From Platycnemis pennipes (lineage: Eukaryota; Arthropoda; Insecta; Odonata; Platycnemididae), in NCBI GenBank assembly GCA_933228895.1, contig OW121856.1, forward strand, positions 109,653,027 to 109,717,026: a stretch of 64,000 nt of DNA. Direction: 5' to 3'. Below, piece by piece: positions 11,377 to 23,778 of the stretch. The notes beneath the pieces are model-generated. The model was given only the letters and a program-made list of their open reading frames with translations. It was not told the DNA's origin and searched no databases. The position numbers were made by a program, and so were the translations under genes. Within the stretch, counting starts at the first letter, position 1. The number at the start of each line of letters is the position of its first letter.

Positions 11377-11983
11377 TACATCAACATAATACCCTGTAAG
11401 CTACCATAAAGGTGTGTGGCAGGGGGTTAAATTCCAAACATGCACTACATACCATGCATAAAAAAGAACTAGCAATTATATACTGCTCTAAACTTCCGTA
11501 TTTAAAAAAGATAAAAATAGCAAAGTATAGATGCAAAAACATACTGTTAGTTGCGTTGGCTTCAAGTCCTTGTACAAACATGCAGCCACTCGTATTGGAT
11601 ATATTTACCATTGTTCATATCCCTAATTGTACGAGGAAAAAAGGACATTTTGAATCTGCCAGTTCGGCAATCAATTTTTATAATTTTATGATTATGGTCC
11701 AGTCTGTCATAGTAAGTTGGTTTCGTAAAATATTTTTAACATTATCACTGAAAATATTGTCTTGGAATTTATTCAAGAGATTAAGTCTAAATTTCAACCT
11801 GCGATCGTACAATGATTCCCATTTTGATTCATTCAATGGACTGGTTCCGCTAATATAATTATCGTAACAACCCTTTACAAATCTTGCCGATCTTCGCTGC
11901 ACACGTTCAAGTTCATTATTTAGACCGATTTCGTGGGGATCCGATACACTGGTAGCATATTCCAAATGAGGTCTTACAAGGGA
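11377..11983 (-). mobile_element. A1 LINE, 5'-truncated copy
   Basis: Antisense tail at 11377 (CATCAACATAATACCCTG), the CCATAAAGGTGTGTGG hairpin, then the ORF end, with NELERVQRRSARFVKGCYDN readable at 11860-11910. A 95-codon stretch from 11678 to 11965 stays open but lacks the RT. Homology ends abruptly after AGGTCTTACAAGGGA. Confidence 0.9.
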
Positions 11984-14900
11984 CAGTCATTACGGAGTAG
12001 GCGGGGCCCATTCCTCCCTCAACAGTAAAATCCTACCCTAACAAAAATAGAATCCTACCTCACCCGTGAAACTTTTCCCCGAATCTTCACCCTAAGAAAA
12101 TAACCCGCTCTTACCTCCCTAACCAAAAGTAAAAATTCCTGCATGACTTAGGTCTAACAGCCATCCTTAAAAAAAATACTACAACCCTAATGATAAAATG
12201 CTGCTCCATCAGGCAATTTTTCCATTATTAATTCCAAACACGGTTCTGAATGAGCGGATAACTCAATACGATGTAATAGGTTTACTTCAAGTCAGTCGGC
12301 CCATTCCTCCCCTAGCACCCCTATTCTCGCCTCATGGCCGCCCTGCCATGCCAAGGCATCCTCCAGCACAACCCCTGACCGCGAGAGAGGGGAAGGGATG
12401 AATGCTCATTGTATAGTCTGTGTTTTATTCCTTGGCAGTGACGTCACTCCGCTGAGTTGCCAGATTGTTTTGGATGCTCCCTTCCTCTTTTTCTGTCGCA
12501 CAGTTTCATGAACAATTGACTAACGTTTTCCTGTGTGTAATCAAAGTTTTTCTTTAATTAAATATTCTACCAGCATATTTTTTTTGAAAGTGCAGTTATT
12601 TTCCGTTAGTTTCCCGTGAATTTTTTGTCCGAAATTCAAGTCGTCCTCAAACTCTAATTTATTAAATCGTATTCACCACGAGTTGTGCAAGTGATCTCTC
12701 ACGGGACATCGGAGTCAGCATACCTCACTAAAAAGTTCAATTTCAGGGAATCAAGCAATAAAGTGTCATGCATTAAAGTTATATAGGGTTGGGTGAGTTA
12801 TACCGAGGTACTTTGTAACCTTGGCAGTGCCTGTAACGGCAAAGTTTGTACAAATATTGCTAAATGTGAGCTCTGCTCTCGTGTGGAGTGTACTTTCTTT
12901 TTCTGGAAGTTTTCTGCGCAGATCAGCATTTATGAGCAATAATTTGAGTATTATAGTCATATTTATTACATCCGCTGTTTAATTCTAGTGGTTAGTGATG
13001 TTAAAATTAGAATTTTTCGATGTTCTTGTGGAAAGCAGACGCATGGGCTCTCATATTTTTCCTATTTTCCTCTGACAAAGGCCTTGAAAATGATAAATAA
13101 TTTGTAATAAAGGTTTGTGATGTTGATTTAATGTGGGATAAATGGTAGGAAGTGGAGTTAATAGGATTTAGCATGAAGAACTGGAAAATTGTTTCGGTGA
13201 CGTACGAATTCATGCTCGGCATGACAACAGGTATATCTCTGATGTTAAAGTACAGCTGATGCAGCCAAAGTTACAAAGATAGTGTGACGAGTCTTCGTCC
13301 ACTGCATTATCAGTGAGAAAGGATAAATCATGGTGTTTTCCGTGAAATAAGTACTATTGGATAAACATTTATCGTGGCAATCAAATCCTTATTGTTGTTA
13401 TTATGTAAATGTTTTGGTAATTTTGTGGAATTGGATTTGTATTTCAAAATAAAAGATAGTCAATCTCATAAGTAAATTTTTAAGCCATATGGTAAGAAAT
13501 GAGTAGTTCCTACGTGGTTGATGCCCATGATGAATGGAATACATTGAGTGTGAATGTGATATTCCAGGGAATAACTGCGTTATTACAAAGTAGAAGCGAT
13601 GGCTTTAGTTCAGCGTAAAGTTTCTGAGGAAATTACGTTAAAATTTAGAATCAGCTTGGTGAGTGAGGGAATCATTACAAGATGCATAGACTAATGCAAA
13701 CTAAAGAGAACGGTGTAGGTGCACCAAGATTTATCGTTATAGTTTAACACATTTATTTCAGTATATTTGACTATTTTTAATGTCTTCGGCAAGTTATCAG
13801 ATTGATAGGGATCAAAGTTTGAACCAGTATCGGTGCTGATTTTTCAGTGTTAACTTCCTCAAGCCAGTTTTTCATTTCCAATAAACTTGCCATCGGGAAT
13901 CTCGTAGGATAAGAGCTTTGATCTGCTAATTGCTTTCCTCAGTAAGCTTGCTGTCGCTTCTGCACGTGCATAACCATTTATAAGGAGAGACAGCGGCTTT
14001 AATAACATACCAAGAGGGAATAATCAGGGAGAGGGTTGAGATTGTTGTAATTAGAGTACGTAGTTGAGTATTTGGTAAGAATTCCTTCAAGACGTGGGAA
14101 AATTACTATATTTTTCTACCGTTGCCGTCATAATCTTGCGCTGTAAACCATTAATAATGTATTACACTGCCATAAAAAAGAATTCCCTTTCAAACGACTT
14201 GAAGTTCCCGCAGGGTAATTCGCCAAAGCGACAGTAAATTGTTCTTTACCTCGTAAGTTGCCAAAAAATACTTGGCAAGGTGCGTGAATTTTAGCTTCTC
14301 TCATTGGGGGAAAATCGATGCGTCATCATCAATGTCGATGGCGTCACTGCCATCTAATGACGCACAGACTCTAGTGTACGAGAAGATTATTGAAGTCCTT
14401 TTCGCCTGAGAGTGGGGGCAACCCTTTATAGACACCCTTCGACGCACGGGGGTTGAGGCCAACTTAAGTTCCGCGGTGAATCTCGTGGCTAACATTTGTT
14501 CCAAAGCAGGGAACCTTTTTGCTTAACAGAAAACTCATCAATTTCTGTTCATGAAGAGGAGAGAGGTGATAGGCACACATTTGATAGTGTTGGTTGAATT
14601 GTGCTTCCTGGGGGAGATTTAAGGAGAGGTCGAACAAAGGTGTCGAAAGGCAAAATCCCTAGAGTCCAAAAGAGTTATATGCCGGCATTAACATTAGCCT
14701 CCTTTGCTTGTAGGCTCGAGGGGTCCGAGGTTTTTCCGATGGACGGACAAGGATGCTTGCCCCAGTCGGATGGTATTCTGCCAGGTGAGTTGTGACGGAA
14801 CGCTCAATATATTTCTTTCCTCCCGTTCCGCCGGGAATTCCGTATAACGCTTCGACTGGAGGAGGAGTTGTGCCCTTCAGGCTTCTAAGACAATGTTTAT

Positions 14901-15286
14901 CTTGTGAATTGGGTTTGAAAATGGCCTTGATTTCGCATCTGCAGAGAATGGAGAGAATTCTGGGGATATAGCTCCAACGGTCCATCCGTATAAGCGACGA
15001 ACTCTCCAACAGAAACAAAAAAATCGGAAGCCTGATACGCCAGGGTGGGTAGGAAGACGGAGCTATATCCTAAAGTGTCTGAAAATTCATTTAAAGTTTT
15101 GAGGACCTAGAGGGGGTGGACGTGTACCAAATGGAGAAAAGGTTTCCACCCAGGAGAAATTCTTCCTACCTTACTTAAAGGGGCCTACGGGCAAAAATAC
15201 GGAAAAACATTGAAAAGACCAATGACATCCTTTGCAAAAAGCACTCAAGCCAATCGTGATAAATGATTCATATGGAAAAAACCTTC
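11984..15286. other. Unassigned 3.3-kb stretch
   Basis: I see no LINE, SINE or inverted-repeat element and no convincing coding frame. Composition shifts from C-rich (12000-12400) to AT-rich (12500-14300) and back to mixed. This is the longest block without a recognised repeat, so a host intron or UTR is possible. Nothing in the sequence proves it. Confidence 0.4.
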
Positions 15287-15837
15287 AATGGGGTCGTTTA
15301 CCATATTTTTTTATTGCCGAATATGATAGAGTTTGTAAAATAAAAAGACCCGTATTTTTCCGTTTTTTGATCCGTCAATTATTTCTCGAGTTAAAGGCGT
15401 CGAAAAACTGATGTTTTTAAACCTTTCGGAAAAGTGGGCGTGGTGCAACCTCTGACGTATATCTACTTCGTCCAATCACAACTGAGCCCGCGAAGCTACT
15501 TCGCCTTATCGCAAAGGGGGGGACACAGCTGACTCTGCCAATTGGAGCAGTTACGACAGCATCTGTGCGAGCAGAGCTTCCGAGAATCCCCCTCCACTCC
15601 CTCCCCTTCCCATACGAGCAGTCAAGGACGGGAGGAAAGTGACGTCAATGTTATCACAGTAGCGTTTTCGGTGGGCGTCACCTTTTGATTATTTTAATTT
15701 TTTATTTATGAGTCAATGGTTATGGTTAGAAGAGTAATTTTTTCACTAAATTTCTTTCTTCGTTTCCATCTAACGATTTCGTGTACTAACGTAACGATCA
15801 AAATTGCGATTTCGGTTCCGAGTAAACGCCCCCATTT
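15287..15837 (-). repeat. Repeat B, copy 1
   Basis: About 550 bases shared with 19503-20021 and 38649-39186. Landmarks in order on its sense strand are AATGGGGGCGTTTACTCGG, TTAGATGGAAACGAA, a TGACGTCA palindrome, CTCCCGTCCTTGA, GGGAAGGGAGTGGAGG, GCGAAGTAGCTTCGCG, a CCAAT box on the opposite strand, CACGCCCACTTTTCCGAAAG, and an AT-rich end finishing at GACCCCATT. No coding frame is conserved. The class is unknown: solo LTR, SINE or MITE are all possible. Confidence 0.85.
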
Positions 15838-15904
15838 CGACGCAAACTTTGAACGATCACAGATAGTAACATTGAGAGCATAAGAGCTAAGTGAGGATTG
15901 TGTT
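15838..15904. other. Short spacer
   Basis: Joins repeat B to the following SINE. No feature seen. Confidence 0.4.
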
Positions 15905-16090
15905 AGGGTGGTGGTTGGAGGTGGTTAGGGTACTGGCTTTCCATACCAAAATCCCGGATTCGATTCTCAACGGGAGCAAATATTTCCCAATCACATAATT
16001 TCCCTACTGGAGAGCATTGCAAGTGCAGTCAGCCGTCCTTCGGGTAAACCGTGAACAGCTTTCGCGCGGACTGTGGCCTACACCTGTTTC
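15905..16090 (+). mobile_element. tRNA-derived SINE
   Basis: GGTTGGAGGTGGTTAGGGTA resembles a box A region, and CCCGGATTCGATTCTC about 35 bases later resembles box B. A non-tRNA body follows. The head fits a tRNA-derived SINE promoter. The 3' boundary is a guess. Confidence 0.65.
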
Positions 16091-17397
16091 AATCAACTCA
16101 CCTTCCATTCACAGCATCGGCCTACTTGTCTATGATGTGTACGAACTCATTATAGGTTCCCCTTCGAATAACTACGTTGCCGAGCAGTGAGAAATCAATC
16201 CACATTCAAATAATTTCTCCTCGCCACCAGACTTTGATATTTTCAAAGGTCTTGATTTCCTTCGTATTCCAACTTTCGCAAAAACCTTGAAGCAATACCC
16301 AAATTTAAGTCCGCGACTTATTTGTGGCACTAAATTAAATGATATTCGATGAAGGAGTGGTACTCTGGGGAAGAAAGTCGCTGTCCACCGAACGTATAAT
16401 CTGAAGGACCTCGCCCCGGAATCCAGGAAGTCCCAACAACCACGGAGAGAGAAGAAGAGGAAGTATCGTTTGCTGGCCGGACATTCTTCTAGCGCACAGA
16501 CATTGATTCATTGATTATGCCTATTAAGAAAAGCGGATTCTTAGCATCTCTTCCCCAGCACTCCTTGTCTTCCAGCCAAGAAAGCTCAAGATTATGATTC
16601 CACTGGCTCTCATAATCCCCGATTCCAGATTTCCGAGCAGATTTTGAGACCGTCCCCAAAGCAATGCGTCAGGAACAAGAGAGCACTTCTCTGCACCATT
16701 CGCTCCATCGCTCGAGTCCATGTTTGAACTCCACTCGGTAGAGGGGGGGGTGAAGGTGGCAGGGGGGGGGGGGGGACCCATCCATTCTCACCACAACCAC
16801 TTGCTTCCTCGAAGTGCGTCTCCAGTCTCGTTCCTTCTCTGCTGGTTGAGGGGGCGGCAGGCAATATACCTACTCGCCGCACATTCACTCATTCTCGCGT
16901 GTTCTCCATGGGGCAGGGGCGAATGAAAGCGGGGAATGAAGGAAGCGGTTCTCCTCTTGGTGGACGAGGGCCGAGTGATGAGCCGGCCCTGCTTTTAGAG
17001 CGCCACAAGGCTCACACCGGCGAGCGAATGAATAAAGCCCCCCCAGGGGCGGCCCACGGCAATTGGTGCTTCCGGGCCCTGGGGCCGTAAAGGCCCGAGG
17101 GGGGGCGCTTTTATTTCTTCAGCGGTGCGCGAGAATTTTAAGGCCTTTCTCGTCGTTGTTTTACGAGTTGCCACGGGGAAGGGGGTGGTAGTGATGGAGG
17201 GGGTGGGAGGGTGGAAAGTTCCCCCCCTGACTGCCCCGAAGAAAGGAAAAGGGCAGAGCGTTCCCAGGGATCACTAGGACAAGCACACAGGTGTAAAATC
17301 AGAGAGATTTTGATCACGTCACATTTTCAAATCTTGGTCAACAGGAGGGTTTTCATTACTATAGGCGGATATGAATCCATTTCTTATTCCCACGCAT
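16091..17397. other. Unassigned, GC-rich with G-tracts
   Basis: Bases 16700-17250 are GC-rich. On the plus strand there are long G runs at 16743-16750 and 16762-16775, able in principle to form a G-quadruplex, and CCCC-rich segments at 17220. Small frames on both strands are compositional. Confidence 0.45.
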
Positions 17398-17985
17398 AAT
17401 CGGTCTAAATAACGAACTTGAACGTGTGCAGCGAAGATCGGCAAGATTTGTAAAGGGACGGTACGATAACCTTATTAGCGTAACCTGTCTATTAAATGAA
17501 TTTAATTGGAAATCATTGTCAGATCGCAGGTTGATATTTAGACTTAAATCTCTTAAACAAATTCCAAGATAATATTTTCAGTGATGACGTTAAAAATATT
17601 TTGCGAACCCCAACTTACTATGGCAGACTGAACCATAATCTCAAAATTAGAGAAATTGATTGCCGAACTGATAGATTCAAAATGTCCTTTTTCCCTCGTA
17701 CAATTAGGGATATGAATAGCGGTAAATATGCCCAATACGAGTGAATCAATCCATAGCATAGGTAGTTGCTTATTGGCGTAAGGACTTAAAGGTAACCCAA
17801 CTAACAGCACGTTTTTGCATGCTTAGTTTGCTATTTTTATCTTTTTAAATATTGCAGTTTAGTCTAACATTTTAATACTAATCCTTTTTATTGCATGATA
17901 TATAGTGCATGTTTGATGAGAATTCACCCCCTGTCTCACACATATGAGGTGGATAGCAGGGTATTATGCAGATTTAGATGTAGAT
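17398..17985 (+). mobile_element. A1 LINE, 5'-truncated copy
   Basis: Begins at CGGTCTAAATAACGAACTTG. The translation gives GLNNELERVQRRSARFVKGRYDN, then a frameshift in the RLNLLNKFQ region (ATCTCTTAAACAAATTCC), then DDVKNILRTPTYYGRL. The 3' UTR is complete and the tail ends GATTTAGATGTAGAT. The hairpin arm is mutated (CACATATGAGGTGGATAGCAGG). Confidence 0.9.
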
Positions 17986-19502
17986 CATTTTATGCCACAC
18001 AATTAATTCCAGCTGTCTGACTTTGCAATACCTATACTGCAATCTCCTCCTTTGGCTATTACGAAACTCATTTAAGAGCTTAGAAATAATAATTTGTGGA
18101 AACTGAGGTTACGATTCTCAAAACTACCGCTCAACACGAATATCGCATGGGTTGGAAGAGAACTCAGGGCTCACGCAGCGTATAGTCTTGTGAAATTCAT
18201 GGATCAGGGCACGGGGTCATTCCTTCCCAGTGCCACCAGGTGAAAGATAAGTCCCCCAGGGAATAAGGGTAAGCAGGAAGCGACGGAATGAGACCCTCGC
18301 AGGGATTACAATTCGGCGAACAGCGAAACGCTGCGTCCACAAGACCTGTCATTGTGAGGAATCGGTGGTTATCAACACCTTTGTTGGCAACTTTGTTGAT
18401 TGATGTCCAAACCATTTTAAAATCAGGAGAATCAAGATGAAAATCCTTACTAATCCGTGACCTATTATTAATAGTGATTGAAAATCGGTACAAGCAAATT
18501 TTAACGATTGAAAAATGATATAAGGAGAATGATAACCCCAACCAGTTATCAAATATATTGAAGAATAATCTGGTATCAGAGATTTGATTACAAATATATT
18601 GAAAGAGCTATGACAATAAATAAATGAGCGTTTATGAGACTTCAATAGTAGACAAGAAATGAATGTATTTCTACCACAATTTAGGAACAGAAGGGCAGTT
18701 CTTTCCGCTAGGCTACCTGCGATTTCCCACGAAATGCTGATAATCGGAAAATTACACCGGGAGTATCGGTAGAGAGTGTCATGAAAGGCTTAGCAATGTT
18801 TCCCTGCACGGTCGTGAGAAACAAATCTAAGCGTGGAAATTGAATTGTATCTTTTATCCTTCTTTCCAATGGGAAAGATTTCCACAGCCATAAGCCCGAG
18901 AATGTCAGCTGTCTTGAATAAATGTACATACATTATTCAAATAATCGGCCGATAGTTCGTAAAGTATCCCTGGGAATTCTAGATGAAGTTAATTAATACC
19001 AAGGGCAAAATGTAAATGAAATCCATGTGCTCAGCGTTGGGGCAATGGTGAAAGGAAAACGAAAGAGAAAAAGCTACTTGGAGAGAAAGAACTGCAATTT
19101 TTTCATCCCTGATTCCCATCCCAACAGACAATTCAAGAGTTGGTAAGCCTGCTTCTTAGCGACCTCGGGATTGGATGTGGGTTCTCCTCGGAAGCAGACT
19201 GACCGTCAAATACTAGCTGCTAGCTGCGTTTTGAGAGAGCCTAGCCCGTCTGGGAAGTATGAAGGGTGTCCTATTAACGAAGCGACTGGATTAGTTCGAG
19301 GATTCTTTTTGGCTGACGCTCATTTCTTCACCTTGGGTGAATCGTGATTCGTGAAGTGAGCATCGAAATCTACCCATTGTCAAAGAAGTGGGAAGAAGTG
19401 TACTCATTCTAACATTATTTGACATCGGAAAGACCTCTAAGTACAAGCACAAAACATAAAGAGCAAGGATTTACAGAGGGCCATAATAATTTCGGTTAAT
19501 TT
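17986..19502. other. Unassigned spacer
   Basis: No recognised gene or repeat. Antisense frames of up to 114 codons around 18200-18640 show no domain. Confidence 0.45.
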
Positions 19503-20021
19503 GGAACCGAAATCGCAATTTTGTACACGAAATTTTTAGATGGAAACGAAAAACGAATTATAGTGCAAAAATTAATCTTCTAACCGCAACCATTCACTCA
19601 TAAATCAAAAATGTAAATAAGCAAAAAATGACTCCCACCGAAGAAGCTGCTTTGATATCATTGACGTCATTTTCCTCCCGTCCTTGACTGATTTCAGGGG
19701 AAGGGAAGGGAGTGGAGGGAGGGTCTCGGAAGGTATGCTCGTACAGATGCTGTCAAAACAGCTCCTATTGGCAGAGTCACCTGTGTCCCCACATTGCGAT
19801 AAGGCGAAGTAGCTTCGCAGGTTCAGTTGCAATTGGACGAAGTCGATATACGTCAGAGGTTGCACCACGCCCACTTTTCCGAAAGGGTTAAAAACATCAG
19901 TTTTTCACCGCATATGTCTCGAAAAATAACTGACGGATCAAAAACGGAAAAATAGGTGTCTTTCAATTTTACAAACTCTATCACATCCGGCAGTAAAAAA
20001 AAATTTGTAAACGACCCCATT
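19503..20021 (+). repeat. Repeat B, copy 2
   Basis: Opposite orientation to copy 1 and same as copy 3. It keeps TTAGATGGAAACGAA, ATTGACGTCATTTTCCTCCC, GGGAAGGGAGTGGAGG, GCGAAGTAGCTTCGC, GACGAAGTCGATATACG and CACGCCCACTTTTCCG, and the right end ACGACCCCATT. The left end differs from copies 1 and 3, which both have GGGGGCGTTTACTCGG. Confidence 0.85.
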
Positions 20022-20441
20022 TGGTTCCCTATCCCTTCCTCACTAATCACGTTCACATCCTCACACTCGAGTGAGTTCTGGATGGTGACATTCTAGTGGT
20101 GAAAACAAGCATCATGCTTGAGCAAAAAGATACATATTTAAGCACGTGGAATTACAAAGTGTTTAAAATCGCCATGACTTGATTCCACGAAGTAACTACT
20201 GAAACAGTTTCAGAGACCTCCGAGTGCCAACCAGCGAGCGATGGAGAGTGTGCTGGACTCGGAACACTATTCCTTGGTCAGAAGATGAGATCGGCAACAT
20301 ACATTACAAAGGCGTATTCTATTCAATACTGGAATATTCAATTAGGAGTCAGTTCTGATTCAACCCAGAATTAAAGAAAAAAAACCACTTTCAAGTATTA
20401 ATCATACGATTCGTTTCCAAGGTCACATCAATTATATTTAG
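20022..20441. other. Unassigned spacer
   Basis: No recognised feature. Confidence 0.4.
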
Positions 20442-20800
20442 GCAGTTAGACAAGTGCAAGGAAAGAAGTAAGAATTGTTAAAGGTCGTTATGGTGATTGT
20501 ATTAGTTTTGGGAGTTACAACACCTAGTATAGGAATTAATATCAGAACGCAGGTTAAATGTAGGCTAAACTTAAGTATGCTTCAAGCAATTCAATTCTGT
20601 TCAAAGATGACGTTAGATAGATATTAAGAACCCCTGCGTATTTTTCATGTAGGATTTGATCAGATAAACAAGATTAGAGAAAAAGATTGTCGTTCCGGTA
20701 GATTTGAAATGTCACTTTTCCTGGATACCATAAGAAAACATTATAGGCAGCATACGAAAGGGATAAGTAGTTAAAAATTGTTGGGGTTGTATCTAGTTCA
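20442..20800 (+). mobile_element. A3-type LINE fragment
   Basis: Weak similarity to family A: AGACAAGTGCAAGGAAAGAAG aligns to the LDSVQRRAAR region, AACCCCTGCGTATTTTTCA to LRTPAYY, GATTTGATCAGATAAACAAG to FDQINK, and CATTATAGGCAGCATACGAA to the RQH end. It shares ACCCCTGCGTATT with 5952-6405. The tail is missing: homology ends just before an RTE-like LINE starts. Confidence 0.65.
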
Positions 20801-21655
20801 TGAACCATATTTTAATATTACTAGCCTATACATTTGTGGATTTAGCGAAGGCTTTTGACAACGTAGATGAGGATTCAATGCTTGGGATTCTGAAGGGAAT
20901 TGAAGTGTCCTACAATGACCGAAGAATTATACACAGTCTGAACAAAAACCAAGTAGCCGTGATTAAATCTGGACCCAGATGTGAAGAGGCAAGAATAAGG
21001 ACAGGATGAGACAAGGCTCTGCACTATCTCTCGTAATTTTTTATGTTTACATCGAGAGAGCCATCAATGAACTCAAAGAGAAGTGTTCTGGAGTGAACAT
21101 CCATGGAGACACAATCAGCATGCTACGATTCACTGATGACATAGCTCTCATAGCAGAGACAGAGAAGGAGCTGAATAAGATGCTAACAACCATGGAAAGG
21201 ACAATGGCCAGTTATCATCTAAAGATCAATAAGAAGAAAACTAAGATATTGGTGTGCAGAAAGAGAGAAGAGGCCAAAACCAACGTTATACAAGGAAAAC
21301 AGAAACTGGAAGAAGTGAAAGAGTTCTGTTACCTGGGAAGCAGAGTAACCAACGATGGACGAAGCAAGAAAGAAATAGTGAGTAGAATAGCCCAGGCAAA
21401 GAGGGCATTCTATCAAAAGTAGAATCTACTTACAGCTGGAAATACCAGCTTGGAAGTAAGGAAGCAATTCATCAAAACGTTTATCTGGAGCATGTTTCTT
21501 TACGGCAGTGAGGCATGTACGATGACAGCAGCGGAGAAGGAAAGGGTGGAAGCATTCGAAATGTGGTGCTATCGAAGAATGATGAAGATAAAATGGATCG
21601 ACCGAGTGACAAATGAAGTCCTAAGAAGAGTGTGAGAAAAGAGAAGTGTGCTGAA

Positions 21656-21792
21656 TGGTCGTCAGAGGCTTTCGGGTGCAGCTGCGTATAACGCGTTGTC
21701 CAACGAGGCGAGGCACGTTGACAACGCGTTATACGCAGCTGCACCCGAAAGCCTCTGACGACGATGGATTCCGCTGCGAAAACCTACGTTCC
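21656..21792. mobile_element. 137-base hairpin insert inside the LINE
   Basis: The insert is bounded by a 12-base direct repeat AAGTGTGCTGAA (21644-21655 and 21793-21804). It contains perfect 43-base inverted arms, 21658-21700 and 21720-21762, starting GTCGTCAGAGGCTTTCGG, with a 19-base loop. A 30-base tail (21763-21792) follows. The other family R copies (43250, 46690) run through the site without it, so it is an insertion. Confidence 0.8.
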
Positions 21793-22042
21793 AAGTGTGC
21801 TGAAAACTCTGAAAAAAAGAAGAGACAACTTAATCGGCCATATCTTGAGACACGATGGCCTGATGAAGACTATCGTAGAGGGACAAGTGAACGGGAAGAT
21901 TGTAAAAGGCAGACTTCGAATGATATACATGGAACAAGTTGTGAACGATGTAAAAGAGAAGAATTAAGTGACAATGAAAAGGTTGGCCGATAGAAGAATC
22001 GAGTGGCAAGCTGCGTCAAACCAATCCTAGGATTTTTGGCCA

Positions 22043-22064
22043 ATGATGATGATGATGATGATGA
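22043..22064 (+). repeat. (ATG)n microsatellite tail of the LINE
   Basis: Seven or so ATG units at the 3' end of family R. Antisense forms (CAT)n occur at the end of the minus-strand copy near 42986. Confidence 0.85.
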
Positions 22065-22200
22065 GCCTCTGCATGCTAGGAACATAGAGATAAATATGCT
22101 TGGTAAAAATCTTTCCAACCCGCAGTCACTTTGTTAGTATGTAGACACTTATCATCTGGATGCACGTCACTCCTATACCTGACTTGTTTTCAGGCTCTTG

Positions 22201-22283
22201 GTTACATGTCAGTGGTTCATGCATGGTGATCTTCACCCCCTGCCACACACCCTCGCGGTGCCTCCCAGGATATTACGAAAATG
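22201..22283 (+). repeat. A2 LINE tail-only fragment
   Basis: TTACATGTCAGTGGTTCATG, then CTTCACCCCCTGCCACACAC, then CCTCGCGGTGCCTCCCAGGATATTACG. Only about 80 bases, and the terminal GTAGAT units have decayed. Confidence 0.75.
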
Positions 22284-23704
22284 AAGAGGTATTTCCACCA
22301 ATCGTGGATTAGCGCCACCCGCACACCAGGGCACCCCGAGGGGCCACATGCGCGCGCAGCGTGTCGTCATCCGTGGGCCTCGTCACTCGGCACGGCCGCG
22401 GGATTGAAAGCAAATATTGGTCCGAGTCCGATTCTTAATTAACTGCGGAAAATACGACAACGGAAAAATGCCCTCGCCGTCACACACGGCCTGTTGTTTT
22501 CGGGATCCGTCTGCGCTTGGATGAGCTCACTTTTTTCCAACACTCCAATGACTCTGGCGCTTTGTTTAAAGTAAAAAAAAGAGCGTGCCATCGAAACAAG
22601 GCTCCCTATTAGTTCCAAAATTGACGCAGATCGATAAAGTTTTCAAGTGGAATGGATCTGAAGGTGTTTTTCCAACTGTAAAAGCCATATTCAAGGTGAA
22701 TCTTTTGTTTAGGAATATGAATACCGGTTCCGGTTGAAAAATCTCTCTCGGTGATTTTGGGGGGAAAGGGGGACGAAATATTGCAATTGATCTCATTCTC
22801 CTTTTTCAGAAGTGTTTCCACTTATTCATTCGCACCACTGATCCATCGGACTGGCTTAAGCTGGATTATGTGGCGCAAATATTTAAAACTCAACCATATG
22901 AGGCCGAGTTTCCATTGAAAACCCATTGACACAAATACATCTGCTTGGTGCAAACTGCTTAACACATCTTCAGCTGTTAATTGTTCCATCCTAGAGTCAG
23001 CTGCTTGTTGGTATGACGCTGAACGCAGCATCGCGGAGACAGATGGGAAGTCAATTTGAAGCAGATCCCTTTTTAGGTGAGACTAAAAGAATCTTATGAA
23101 CTCCCACTTATGGAGCAGTGGAATTATTCTATTAGCAGAGGAATTCGGTTGTTTATTAATAAAACAGGCAATGCTATATCGTACCGTCTAGCCCAGAGTA
23201 AACCATCTGTATAACATAAGCGAAATTCTTTTCCTTGATTGGATGCCAATCCACGTCCTTGGAATGGCTCCCAGATACAGACAGATTGACAGGAGGAAGA
23301 TACGAACGCGAAATCGTGCAGAGAAAGGCGGAGAGAAAGATGGAGTTCAAATACTGGTGCTCGCTCTAAAAAGGCAGAATCAAAATGTGAACATTGGAGA
23401 TGTTATGAGGCAGCGTGGCTCTCGGCATCGAAACAAAAAAGCCTTTTAACTCCACTACCGCACACCCTTGTCATGTCTACCGCAATGAATTTCGTAGTGA
23501 AAGCCAACAAATCCTTAAAGAATTAATAAAACCTGTATACTTTTTTAACTGTGTAACAATTATACCACACTATAACGTCCTGACTTACTAAACGTTTGAT
23601 ATGGAGCGTGGTATTGCAGGGCGTCGATTGATGAGAATTTAATGCAGTGGTCGATCGGTTCATGAAACGATCGTGGAAAAGAAGCTGGAGATTCCATTAA
23701 CGCA
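22284..23704. other. Unassigned, with a CpG-rich block at 22300-22420
   Basis: CpG-dense GCGCGCGCAGCG region followed by AT-rich DNA. No supported gene. The CpG block could be a promoter island of an unseen gene. Confidence 0.35.
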
Positions 23705-23775
23705 CACCCTGCGAGTCACCACGAGGGTGTGCGGCAGGGGGTGAAGATCACCAAACATGCATTACTTACATGCAA
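23705..23775 (-). repeat. Family A tail-only fragment
   Basis: CACCCTGCGAGTCACCACG, then AGGGTGTGCGGCAGGGGGTG and AAGATCACCAAACATGC, antisense. It is directly followed by another antisense A2 tail at 23779. Confidence 0.75.
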
Positions 23776-23778
23776 TTA

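Larger units (their letters stand above)
20818..22064 (+). mobile_element. RTE-like LINE (family R) copy with an internal palindromic insert
   Basis: Translation gives RT motif A (FVDLAKAFDNVD), a frameshift near 21006, a motif B remnant (MRQGSALSLVIFYVYIERAI), and the catalytic box FTDDIALIA at 21135-21160. It continues with LKINKKKTKILVC and FCYLGSRVTNDGRSKKEIV, then a stop at 21421, then the C-terminal MWCYRRMMKIKWIDRV region. A 137-base foreign piece interrupts it at 21656. The LINE ends with CAAACCAATCCTAGGATT and an (ATG)n tail at 22043-22064. Stops and frameshifts make it inactive. It lacks the N-terminal endonuclease. Confidence 0.9.

Noticed and set aside
16899..17090. Frame containing ERHKAHTGERM, like the linker of C2H2 zinc fingers
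   Set aside because: The two His residues are one position too close, there are no Cys pairs, and the frame lies in GC-rich DNA with no further fingers.
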